This document shows, in pieces, positions 25,367 through 36,503 of a stretch of 64,000 nt of DNA. A model generated the notes under the pieces. That model was given only the letters and a program-made list of their open reading frames with translations. It ran no database searches and was not told the origin of the DNA. The position numbers and the translations under genes were made by a program. Source of the DNA: Vigna angularis (taxonomy: Eukaryota > Streptophyta > Magnoliopsida > Fabales > Fabaceae); the NCBI RefSeq assembly GCF_016808095.1, contig NC_068975.1, forward strand, positions 35,486,001 to 35,550,000, given 5' to 3'. Numbering within the stretch: position 1 is the stretch's first letter; every line of letters begins with the position of its first letter.

Positions 25367-28089
25367 CAAGAGGAAGTATAAAAAAAAACAATAGTAACCC
25401 ATGTTCATAGATTAGTTATCTGTGGTGTTTGCGTTTCATAAGGAGTAGAAAGTGTTCGTGTTTTCAAATGAATCATAATATCCACTTTTCTTTCTGCTCT
25501 TATGAGTCTTATAAGGAGAAGTTTTGGAGCTGTCTTATTTTAGTTTCAGCTTCGGATTCAAGCAAGGGCGTTCAATTAACTGTAACCAAATGAGTTTGCC
25601 TGTTGATCTCTCTTATAATTTCCTGTAATAAAATGTTACACTTAACATTATTCACAAATACAGAAAATTTTGTATTTTTTTGAATGGTTTCTGAGTTCTT
25701 TGTCATGGGGTCTGTTCCAGCACACTGAACTGACAGAATGTGATGGAAGATTCTTGCGGATATGTAAATGTGCATGTGTTGGAATGATGTAACATATGGA
25801 TTTGATTGGCGAAGATTCATCAGCGCCACTTGTTGAGAATCATTGTTTGCTCCTGGGCCATAAGGAATTCTGGTTGCAGAGCTGTTTATTGATATTATGA
25901 TATTCTGTTACTGTTATATACCTCAAGGATGTTTATGTGTGGGCTTATACTTCACATGCTCTTCTCGTATTTGTTTCTGTTTAATACAACAGTGTATGGC
26001 ATCTTGGCCCACTGCATTTTCAAGGTTTGTTTTTGCTTGTCGTTTCTTCTATGATTACACCGCCATGGATCATTATCCTTTAACATTTGAAATTTTGCAG
26101 AGAAAAGATATCCTTATGGTTTTTGAAATGTAATTATCAAATTCAGATCATTTGTGGTTTAAAGGTTAACAATCTGCTATTTCACAGAAATGTATTTTTC
26201 TTATCTAAGAGGCCACTCCTATCATACTATAGTTATTACATGGTTTTCTATTTCTTTACCTTTTTGTTGGTAAATTATAGTGACTAAAATGTTAAATACT
26301 GTTTAATTATATGTAGTGTCAATAGATCATGTGTAGTTATAAAATTGATTTGAGTTTGAAAAAATAAAAAAAGTTTTAGATAAACTATTTCGATGGAAAA
26401 AAATAATAATGCACAAATAGCATGCTGTAAATGGTAATTCAAAATTCGATTTTTCCAAAAATAAAAAATGAAATTATATATTATTTATGTGAAAAATTCA
26501 CTACAAGTAAATAGTACAACCTATCCATGGAATGGAGTCATCTTCAAATACCACTGCAACACAATTCTTTTATTCTTCACAAGTGTAGGCTTTAAAGCAA
26601 ATAGTTCCTTATCTCTTGTTTTCAAAAGAATATTAATTAATCTTCCATTTACATCTTACTTTTTCACTTACTTTCGAATTAACATTTTCATGAAAATAAA
26701 GGGAAAAAGAATGGGTCCAGTTAAATAGTTTTATAAGGATATTTTTAATAATAATTAATAAAAATAGTATTTAAAAAAAATTATAATTAAATGTGAAATT
26801 AAATGAATTTTGACTTCAATAATTATTAATATACTTTTATTTTATTTATAAGATAAAAATGTCGGTAATTATTATACAATATAATTTATTTGGTACAAAA
26901 AAATAAACATAAAAAAGCTTAAGTTAACATATAAAACAACATATGAAAATAAAAAAAAACAATTTACTATATCAACTAATAAAGTGTTAAATATATAAAA
27001 AATTTACAAAAAAAAAATAATTAAATATTTTAAGCTTTCATATTTCAAACTTTCATGTAAAGATATTTTGAGACTTAAAAATTCTAATGTATTCGTTCTG
27101 TATTTAAAAAACTATTGTAGGTATGAAAAACAAAAAAAAAAATGTATTTTTATTTTTAAAAAGTTTGTTATATGATTTTATATTATTTTAATCAATAAAA
27201 TTAATTATTTTAGATTTTACTATGTAAAAGTGAAATCAATAATGATAGATATATCCTAACCTGTGATTTCCAAAAAAAAAATTGTTAACTATTGAATGAA
27301 TTAAGAGTGACCATGCAAATTTGTCTCCTTTTGACTTACCAAAACAAAGTTGGGTGGTTGATGTAAGATTTGTGGATCACTTTTTTTGATACATCTGCAT
27401 AATTGCATGCCTTATACATGGACAAGATTTGAAAAACCAAACTTCAATAAAATTGAGAGCTTTTCATTTTTTTCGTTAAGAAAAAATGATTTCTTGTAGG
27501 CAAAACTATATTACACAATTTAAAAACATAAATGATTTCTGGTTTTGATACGATGAGCATGTTTTCAACGGCAATGATAGTAGAGAATAATATTGAACGC
27601 GTGATTTTATTTTATTTTCAATGAGAATGACGGTTATATGATTAAGCTAGGACGATTTTTCATCTAATCATTGTAGCATAGTCCATATTGTGGTTTATTC
27701 ATACACATGGTAGATTATTCACCTCATCTGGTTGTCAACCTGGAAAAATAATAAACATCAAATAATGTTGTTTAATATTTTTCATTGTTATTCTTGTCAT
27801 GAGTAAAAGTGGTTTTCACAATGGAATAAAATATACACACATCATGAGTCATTAATTATCTTCTCTCTTGCTTCATTTTGCGATGAAAGATTCAATTACA
27901 TAATAAGCAAACCAAGAATTTAAAAGTGAAAAGCTAAAACTTGTTGTCATTCATATTAGAAATTACGAAAGTCACGTTCAACATTGAAGCATGAATATGT
28001 ACAGAACAATGGAACCAAACAAGAAAAGTAGATATGTTACCAAAGGGCTAAAAGCAAAGAGTCACTCAAATCATATCATGTTACTTCAA
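25367..28089. other. Intergenic region downstream of the Dof gene
   Basis: The first 500 bases are probably the Dof 3' UTR and flank. The remainder is AT-rich with only short reading frames lacking family features. No repeat with clear ends was recognised. The right end is the 3' flank of the minus-strand TSJT1-like gene. Confidence 0.55.
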
Positions 28090-29042
28090 CTATCCCCAAG
28101 TAGCCCAGTTAGCTTCACTTCCAACACGCGGCATCGTTTGGATCTTTGATTGAGAGTCAACATTGAAGTTTGCCCCACACATAACCCCCTCGCTGTCAAT
28201 TCTTGGCATTGCTTTCATCTTCCTCGTCGGATGTTCAAAGTTCATCAGACCATGTTCACTGTGAAACATACACCCTGCAATTCCAACCCCACTTATGCGT
28301 TATAACTCTATTACTTAGAATCAATCAATGCTGCTGACATTACAGAATCCTTCGTTACATAAAGATAAATCACATTTACATACCAGTTGGAAATGTTGCG
28401 AATGATTTAGCACAGCCTGCTTTTATAAGGTCCACATTTTCAGAAATCACTATCGAACCATCGGCTGCAACACCCCAGTAGAGCCCAATCTGGCCATTGG
28501 AACCCTATTTCAAACACATGGAAGATGTGGGTAAGTCCAAAAAAGTGATGTGATGTTGGAAAACTATGAAGAGAAGAGGGAAAGAGACTTACAGATGCAA
28601 CAAAAACAGTTCCATTCTTGTGGTCATAGATGAGAAATCCAAAACTGCCTTCGAGTTGACTGAGGACTTGATCAGCAGGGTATGGACCTCTGTCTCGAAG
28701 TGTTCGATATGCTTGAATGATGAACATGGCCTCGTTTGTTCCCTTCGATAGCCCATATTGCTTGTTCAGCCTACTAAGGTTGTGCAGCTCACCCATGAAA
28801 ACGCAGTATATGTCATCCAAACCACTGAAGAATCTGTGATGAGTGGAGTTGCTGTTTGAAGGGGAATAGGCTACCAAAGCATCATTTCCAAAGCACATTG
28901 AAAAAGCATTGGAAGAATTGGAGGACATGAAATCATTCAGGATTTCATTGCTTAGCTTAGGCTTACTGCACCCACTCGTAGAAGCTGGACTCTTCAGCTC
29001 CTTCGGTGCATTGACCAACTTCTCCTTGAAAATTCCCAACAT
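28090..29042 (-). CDS. TSJT1-like protein with YGL and LRDR motifs (DUF3700, GATase-like fold)
   Basis: Three exons, 29042-28593, 28504-28384 and 28274-28090, give 251 aa, the usual length of this plant family (stem-specific TSJT1, aluminium-induced and auxin-repressed-like proteins). The namesake motifs are present: QYGLSKG and TLRDRGPYP, followed by EGSFGFLIYDHKNGTVFVAS and, in exon 2, GQIGLYWGVAADGS. The fold is that of class II glutamine amidotransferases as in asparagine synthetase, but the start MLGIF has no Cys at position 2, so the usual nucleophile is absent. The biochemical role is unknown; relatives respond to sugar starvation, dark and metals. An in-frame ATG at 29129 would add 29 residues, but a TATATATT box lies only about 12-20 bases before it, which puts it upstream of the likely transcription start; the family also starts at MLGIF. 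Confidence 0.92.
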
Positions 29043-30000
29043 GTTTTCTAAATAGGAATCGGAACAGCTGCAAATGAATGAAGAATGCCTTTGAAAAACA
29101 GAGTGATGGTGATAGGAAGAAGGAGTCATTCATGTTTAATATATACAGATGGTACAGGAAGAGAGAAAGCGCGTGTCAACGTGGTAATTCTATCCTAACA
29201 AAAAAGTAGATAAAGATGATAATGTAAGACAGATAAGATTTATGAAACAATTTAATGTTGTTAAAAGTTCTTTATAATAGTTAAAGTGACTAATAAAAGT
29301 ATACTTAATAATGATATTTGTGAAAAAGGAAAAAGAAATTATGACATTGATTTGTTGGAACGGGTTGACTAAAAACCGGGTTGTTGGATTTGAATACGAG
29401 CAGAATCGTTAAAATTAGCAAATCTTATCCATTTTCACAATGTAACGTGACAATGATCTGACTCAGCTCTTTCACATGCCACCGCCCAAATTCTGCAGCA
29501 TTTTTTTTCATATAAAAGATATATGATTTTATTTTTATCTTATAAATTAAATGCATTTTTAAGTCACAGTGTTGTTATTTTTCATCTCACGTTCTTTGAG
29601 GAGTTTAATTTTGATTTATATAAAAAAATATTTTATTTTCCTTTCAATTTATTAAATTTTTAATTATTTTCTCTTTACTTTAATATTTTTTCTTATTCTT
29701 AATTTATTTGTATTTAATTTTATACTAAAACTAATTATTGTATTATTTTTTATTTTTGTTGCATTATTTCTTAATTTTTTATATAAGTTAAATTAAAAAA
29801 TATATTATGATAATTAAATAAATAGTATTAATTACGTTATAAATTATATATAATAAAAGTTGTTAAATAACTTATACAAAAAAACAGTTTAAATTAAAAA
29901 ATTAAAAAATTTAAATTTATGGAAAAATTATTTGATGCATATCAGATAAATTCATTCAAATAAAAATTTTATTAAAAAAAACCAGACTTTTAAAAAAAAA

Positions 30001-30165
30001 CTCAAGTACTAAATTTTTTTTAAAAAAATAATTATTCAAAAGATCATAGAATTATAATTATATAATTTTTTCTAAAAACATATTTTTTCTAAAAAAACTA
30101 AACACAAGTACTAATTTTGTTTTAAAAAATAATTATTCAAGAGCATGGAATTATAATTATATAAT
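30001..30165. repeat. Direct repeat with about 101-bp period
   Basis: The block CAAGTACTAAxTTT...TAATTATTCAA...GAATTATAATTATATAAT occurs at about 30003-30066 and again at about 30104-30164 with small differences. A local tandem duplication in AT-rich DNA. Confidence 0.75.
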
Positions 30166-30850
30166 AACATACGTTGATTTAGAAAGCAAATTTTTACTAT
30201 TATTCAATTTTAACATTTATTTATGTTCTTTCATATTTATCAATTAGTTTATCATCTAATTTAAATACTATTAATCTTATTAATTTTATGTAAAAACTCT
30301 ATGTCTTTAAAGTAGATATAAGCTTTAAAAACAAATTATTCGGGTACAAGATACTTGATTACGTTTTATGTTATATATAATTAAATAAATTGCATTAATT
30401 TATTTTATAAATTAAAAACTTTAAATACATAAGAAGTTAATAAAGACTATAAATACTTGGTGATATGATCTATAAAATAAATATTTTTTTATTGTGAAAC
30501 AGATTAAGTATAAAGATTGGTGGAAGATGAAATTTTGACATCATCTATCCGTTGCTTTTAAGAATCTATTTCGGTTATTTAATTATTTTTTAACTCGTAT
30601 CCAGGCAAAGTAATTTTCTTTTAAACAAGTTTAGGCTAGTTTTAGCCTTGGAAAGCACCTCAAAATGCTATTTAAAACATTCTAAATTAAAAATAAATTT
30701 CTTTAGAAAAATTCCTTAGTAGAATGAATACATATTAGTAGTATTTTCTGTTTAATTTGATATCATAAGATGTGTCTATTTATAGGTTTATTGAATGAGT
30801 AGGTTTTCGGTAAATGAAAAAGACTAAATTAAAGATGGGCTATGCAGAAC

Positions 30851-30952
30851 GGGCCTGATCCTAGTCTCCTAGGGGTGCAGTTAGGAATTATAGAGGGGTG
30901 CAGTTAGGAATTAGAGAGGGCCTGATCCTAGTCTCCTAGGCCTGATCCTAGT
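30851..30952. repeat. Interleaved short duplications
   Basis: The 23-base word starting GGGCCTGATCCTAG and ending CTCCTAGG is present at 30851-30873 and 30918-30940; CCTGATCCTAGT then appears a third time at 30941-30952. GGGGTGCAGTTAGGAATTA is present at 30872-30890 and 30895-30913. The copies are identical over these words, so the event is recent. It lies about 600 bp upstream of the PPO1 start. Confidence 0.9.
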
Positions 30953-31387
30953 TTGAAGGCTCATACTAAATATCAAAGCAGGTTTGCTAACATTAATAAA
31001 GCAACGTAAAAAAAAGTAATGCAGCATAAACCGATCGGATCTACATCCTTTATCTATAAGATATTAATATCCGATTACTCTTCTAATTTTCCCTCGGATT
31101 TTCATATTCGATACAAATTTTCAAAATTTTTATTTATTTTTAAATATTTTTATTAAATCTAATAAATTCACAAAAAATAATTTTTACAATTAATTTTTTT
31201 TAATTAAATTATAATTTCATACAAATTGATACATAAATTTAAAAATAATTATAAATAAATAAAATAATTAATTAATTTATGGAAGAGTAGTCTTAGAATA
31301 AAATTTCTGAATAAATGTAGAGTTAACAAATAACCACTCATTAATTAGGGAGTATTTTAGAAAATTGAAGATGTAGGTTGAAAAGCT

Positions 31388-31395
31388 TATAAATA
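31388..31395 (+). promoter_or_regulatory. TATA box of PPO1
   Basis: TATAAATA sits 161 bases before the ATG, predicting transcription start near 31420 and a 5' leader of about 135 bases. Confidence 0.6.
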
Positions 31396-31555
31396 CAGGG
31401 TGAAACACCCCATTGTAAATTCAACTCCTATTATTATTACCTCTGTAAATTTTTTGCATGCCTTTTAATTTATATATGTTTTACATATTATTTAAAAACA
31501 TATAAAACAATCCAGTAAAAAGATATAATAACTTTGTAGTTGAATTTAATATATA

Positions 31556-33337
31556 ATGGCTTCTATCTCTCATCTTTCTTTCGTGTCCTCAGTCAATAAT
31601 TTCTGTCCCAACTCCATCACTCTCCCTTCTTCTTCCTTGCATCCATTTCAACAGTTCCAATCCCCAAAAATTACGAGAGTGAGATGCAGTGGAAATAAGA
31701 ATAATGAAACACCAAAAGCTTCTGAAGAAGAAGTTGCAGATATTGTAGGAAATAGGAGGAAGGTTCTGGTTGGTCTAGGAGGGCTTTGTGGGGCTGTTAC
31801 TCTGAATAACAATCCTTTTGCCTTTGCGGCTCCGATTGCCCCACCGGATCTAAGCACATGCGGCCCAGCAGACCTACCTGGAGGTGCAAAACCCACCAAT
31901 TGTTGTCCTCCATCTTCTAAAATCATCGATTTCAAGTTTCCTCCCTCTAACCAACCCTTGCGGGTGAGACCAGCCGCACATTTGGTCACTGACGACTATC
32001 TAGCCAAATACAAAAAAGCCGTTGACCTCATGAAAAAGCTCCCATCTAAGGACCCACGTAATTTCATGCAGCAAGCCAACGTCCATTGTGCTTATTGCGA
32101 TGGTGCATATCACCAAGTTGGGTTCCCTGACCTTGATCTGCAAGTCCACAGCTCTTGGCTCTTCTTTCCCTACCATCGATGGTATCTCTATTTCTATGAA
32201 AGGATCTTGGGTAGCTTGATCAATGACCCAACCTTTGCCCTTCCATTTTGGAACTGGGATGCTCCCGGGGGTATGAAACTTCCTTCCCTTTATGCACAAC
32301 GTAAATCACCTCTCTATGACCCTCTTCGCAATCCTAATCATCAACCACCAACCCTCGTCGACCTTGACTTCAACAACGATGATCCTGATGCCGCAGGAAG
32401 CATCTCCTCCAACCTTTCCATAATGTATAGGCAAGTTGTGTCTAATGGGAAGACTCCCACATTGTTCCTTGGCAATGCTTACCGTGCTGGAGATGAACCT
32501 GACCCGGGTGGTGGATCCGTAGAGAATGTTCCACATGGCCCCGTTCATGGATGGACAGGTGATCCCAACCAGCCCAACAACGAGAACATGGGGACTTTCT
32601 ATTCGGCCGCAAGAGACCCCATTTTCTATTCTCATCATTCCAATATTGATAGGTTGTGGTCCGTATGGAAAACACTTGGTGGGAAAAGAAGGGATTTCAC
32701 CGACTCGGATTGGTTAGAATCCGGGTTTCTCTTCTACGACGAGAATAAGAACCTTGTGCGTGTGAAGGTTAAGGATTGTCTTGACACCAGAAAACTAGGG
32801 TATGTTTACCAAGATGTTAACATCCCATGGTTGAATTCCAAGCCCACACCGCGTAAGTCAAGGGCTCGGAATGCAGCACTGGCACAAAATTTTGGTGTTG
32901 GTGCAGCACATGCTGCTGAGACTTCAAGGAGTGTGAAGTTTCCACTGGTGTTGGATTCAGTTGTGAGAACAAGGGTTAAAAGGCCGAATAAGTCGAGAAG
33001 CAAGAAAGAGAAGGAAGAGAAGGAAGAGGTTTTGGTGATTGAAGGGATCGAGTTTGATAGAAACAGAGCTGTCAAATTTGATGTCTTTATTAATGACGAA
33101 GATGATACGGAGATCCGACCAGATAATACAGAATTTGCAGGAAGCTTTGTGAGTGTGCCTCACACGCACCAACACAAAAACAAGAATATCAAAACTTGTT
33201 TGAGGCTTGGACTTACGGATTTGTTAGAAGAGTTGGAAGCGGAAGATGATGACAGTGTTATGGTGACGCTGGTTCCCAGGTATGGGAAAGGACAAGTCAC
33301 AATCACAAACATCAAAATAGTTCTCATCGCAGATTGA
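31556..33337 (+). CDS. Polyphenol oxidase (catechol oxidase), chloroplast, tandem copy 1
   Basis: Intronless, 593 aa, full length for plant PPO. The type-3 dicopper enzyme oxidises o-diphenols to quinones in the thylakoid lumen. A bipartite transit peptide is visible: Ser-rich stroma-targeting part (1-45), twin Arg (67-68), hydrophobic stretch and a cleavage-like AFAAP (about 89-93). CuA ligands are His177, His198 and His207 with thioether Cys181 (HCAYC); CuB ligands are His327, His331 and His361. The blocker residue is Phe348, the water-holding Glu is Glu323, and the residues after HisB1 and HisB2 are Gly328 and Gly332. Then follow the DWL domain (SDWLESGFLFYDE), the YVYQDV motif, a Lys/Glu-rich linker and the KFDV domain (VKFDVFINDEDD). 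The mature enzyme is usually made by proteolytic removal of the C-terminal part. All key residues are intact. The Gly after HisB1 suggests diphenolase rather than tyrosinase activity (inference). Confidence 0.97.
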   Translation: MASISHLSFVSSVNNFCPNSITLPSSSLHPFQQFQSPKITRVRCSGNKNNETPKASEEEVADIVGNRRKVLVGLGGLCGAVTLNNNPFAFAAPIAPPDLSTCGPADLPGGAKPTNCCPPSSKIIDFKFPPSNQPLRVRPAAHLVTDDYLAKYKKAVDLMKKLPSKDPRNFMQQANVHCAYCDGAYHQVGFPDLDLQVHSSWLFFPYHRWYLYFYERILGSLINDPTFALPFWNWDAPGGMKLPSLYAQRKSPLYDPLRNPNHQPPTLVDLDFNNDDPDAAGSISSNLSIMYRQVVSNGKTPTLFLGNAYRAGDEPDPGGGSVENVPHGPVHGWTGDPNQPNNENMGTFYSAARDPIFYSHHSNIDRLWSVWKTLGGKRRDFTDSDWLESGFLFYDENKNLVRVKVKDCLDTRKLGYVYQDVNIPWLNSKPTPRKSRARNAALAQNFGVGAAHAAETSRSVKFPLVLDSVVRTRVKRPNKSRSKKEKEEKEEVLVIEGIEFDRNRAVKFDVFINDEDDTEIRPDNTEFAGSFVSVPHTHQHKNKNIKTCLRLGLTDLLEELEAEDDDSVMVTLVPRYGKGQVTITNIKIVLIAD

Positions 33338-35698
33338 AAAACATTCAACAAAATCAGCTTTTCCCAGATTAATCTCAGGAGAAGCCTTGCATATCCACAT
33401 ATATATGATTGTGACTTTGTATTATGGATTTAACTTTGTATTTTAATTGTCTATCCTTTGCTGTTTAACTGTTATATGTATGAAAACACTTGATGAGTAA
33501 AATAATGTTTTCATTGTCCTTTTTTCCACGACTGTAAGCCATTTTCCAATTTTTAAGTTAGCTTCTTAAACTTTTTAATTATTATATATATTGACTAAAC
33601 TATCAATGCTTATACACTTGTAAGTGTAAAATAATCTTAATCTCAGTAATCTGGATGCATTTTTAAAATAAAAAATAAACTTGCCGTGTATATATATATA
33701 TAATATTATAAAGCAATATTTTTCTTTTTGATTGTTCTTTCTGTCAGTAAGTAAATGAGTTCGTCAGCCGCCTGATAGTTTCCCAGAGGATAAACTTTCC
33801 ATTATATTGACGTGTTATTAGTTTGAATTTGAAACTTTTTTGTGCTCACTGGTATGTTTTTATTGTTATTATTATTATTATTATTTGTGTAATTTTAATA
33901 GTTTGATTTGATTTGGATTTCAAATCATCGTTGTATTGAAGTTTATAATCAAAATATCATTAAAGAGGAAAAGTTGTGATAGTTAATGACATTTTATGTG
34001 GCATATAAAAAAGGAATAATTTACAATTTAAAAATGAAAATGGATTTCAGTAAAATGTCTAATTTTATTTTTTTGAAAGGAGTAATGGTTGGAAAATGAA
34101 ATAATATTCTTAAAAAAACTATGAATATTAGATTGTTATGAAATGAAGTTAAACAAAAACAAATCTAATATTAAATTTTGATTATAAGTTAGTGTTTATC
34201 TTCCTGGTAGCCTATGTTGGTTTAACCATTTCCCAGTGCTTTGCGGAGATCAATACATATATAATAAATTAATGTTTTAGTTTCTTCGAAAATAGAATAA
34301 CTTTATTTTGTATAAAAAAAAATATAATGATAAAAACCTTAGTTTAATTATCTACACGTATAACCAAAAACATTTTAAAAATAAATTTACCAGTGTTGGG
34401 AAAGAATATAAAAATTAAAAGTTATGGAAATATTTGTAATTACAATAAAAATAATTTCGTTACTGCGGTGAGTTTTTATAACTTAATATGTAAAATAAAT
34501 TCAATAATTTAATTTTTTAAAACCTGATAAAATTGTTAACTTATGACATTTACGGAAGAAATTATTGCCAAAAAGTGTCTCATAAAATGGTTTGAGTTCA
34601 GTACATTTTTTAGTGTGTTGTATTGTTACATATATTGTCTCTTTTTTTGAGGTAGCTGCTTTGAGAGTTACTTTGATATTTTGGGTCTCTTATATGTTTC
34701 ATTTAATAAGTCAGTTTCCAGCTGCAATCCTTCAATTACTTTACTCAATTAGGGTTTTCTGTTACTTTGGTCCATTAGGGTTTGCTTGATAAAAAAAGAG
34801 ATATTATAATTAGTAGATTGGAATATAAAAGGTAATGACCGTGGAGAGATTGAAAGAGTTAAGGATTACAAAGCTCTTATTAGGAAACACAGAGGTGTAC
34901 TTACGTCTTTCCATATTTCGAAGCTGATAATAAAAGTAGAACTATTTATAAATTTGTAGTATATTATAAAATTGTGGATATTGGTTTGAGGGTATTATCA
35001 ACCATTCCAAATCCAAGAAGAAAAAAATCTTCACGAGTTCATTATAAAAGTGTTTAAAAGGTCTAAATTTTATAGATGCACATATTTTTAAATTAATATT
35101 TACATATAATAATTAAATTAGTTTTTTAAATATATAATAATGTAAGAGAGTTAAAAATCATTTTATAAAACTTGTAAAATTTACTCATATATTAAGTTTA
35201 ACCTAATAGGAAGACAAAAATTGATACAAATAAATTATAATTGTAATTGAAAGAAATTCTTTCATAAACTAATCAAACAATAGGATAAATTTATTTCATA
35301 ATCTTAAAACCTTTTTTGTTAAAATCAATATGTTCTAGATTCAAAGGTAAAATAACATTTGAAAAATGTGTGAAGTGGTCGGTTGAATGTAACTTCTTTG
35401 TCCTTAATACTTTCTAAAAACTCAGGCTGTAATATAGTTTGATGGTAATTCTTTTAAATCAATTGTAAGCTATAATTAAAATCAAATTTCATGCTTTATC
35501 AAATTAAAAAGAATAATTTAAAAATAGATAACAAATATTTTAATAGAAAAGAGATAATTAGACGTGTCTTATTTTTAGTTATAAATGTATTTAAAGTGTA
35601 AAAAAAATGTCTCAGACTTTATAAAACTAAAATTAATAGTTTAATGATAAACAGTGAAATATGTAATTAAAAATAAATTAGATTTAAAGTATACCCTA

Positions 35699-36503
35699 TT
35701 TAGAGATGCAAAATTTAAACTCGTCAAAACAATTCTTTTTAACCAAAATAAATAATTGAAAAAATAAATAAATGCTAAAATAAATTAAAATGTCAAGCCT
35801 GCATGCGACATTAATTTTTTTTATCAGAAATAATAATTTAAGTTTATACAGAATACTGAAAATAAACTGACAAATGTACTTTAACCCATGAGTCAGCCCG
35901 ATTTGTTACGGTCCTAGAGTTTGAAAAAATATAATTTTTTTTTATGTGGATTAGTTTTCAATCCGATTCATTCAAGTTGAACCCATAGTAAGTTGGGTTG
36001 ACTCATCAACCCACCTAATTTAATTTAATTGTTTATTATTTTATGTTTCAATATTATTAGTTAGAATTTTTTTATTATATTGTAGATGAGATAAAAAAAA
36101 TGTTTCAAGACTCTAATATTAGAAATGGATAAGTGATACAAAAATTATCAATATTAAAAACTTATTTGTTCGTTTTTGTGTTTGTATTTTTATTACACTT
36201 GGATTGTATGATATATATATATATATATATATATTTATTTATTTTTAATTGTCTTTGGAATTTAACATTATTTTAGAGTGAAATTTATTTAGATTTGAAA
36301 TAAATAAAAAAACTTATAATTAAGTGAGACAGTAAGCCAACCGGTTTAACCCACCAATCCCGTGCCTCACATCGAAACATGGCGCGGGTTCGAATTTTTT
36401 TAACTCACTAATAAGTAAATCGGGTTGGGTTCACTCACTAAATGATCAACCCGTAGTGAGTCGAGTCGGATCGAGCAGGATTACCCATTTTGGCAGCTCT
36501 ATG
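35699..36503. mobile_element. Possible non-autonomous hAT-like element
   Basis: The right end reads ACCCATTTTGGCAGCTCTA, whose complement TAGAGCTGCCAAAATGGGT is a familiar end of plant hAT-type non-autonomous elements. The left end TAGAGATGCAAAATTT matches it only in part. Between them are GC-richer stretches with repeated ACCCA/CCGGTTTAACCC words. The flanking 8 bases do not form a clear target duplication, so the boundaries are uncertain. No transposase is encoded. Confidence 0.4.

Larger units (their letters stand above)
29043..31555. other. Intergenic region between TSJT1-like and PPO1 genes
   Basis: Divergent promoters lie at the two ends. The middle is very AT-rich. It contains a 101-bp direct repeat (about 30001-30165), a cluster of short GC-richer duplications (30851-30952) and the TATA box of the first PPO gene. 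No gene recognised. Confidence 0.6.

Noticed and set aside
29043..29129. 29-residue N-terminal extension of the TSJT1-like protein
   Set aside because: A TATA-like box directly precedes the upstream ATG, so it is probably not transcribed; the family begins at MLGIF.
36320..36420. Possible tRNA because of GGTTCGAAT
   Set aside because: No matching A box, no closing CC after the T loop and no acceptor stem; it lies in the hAT-like repeat.
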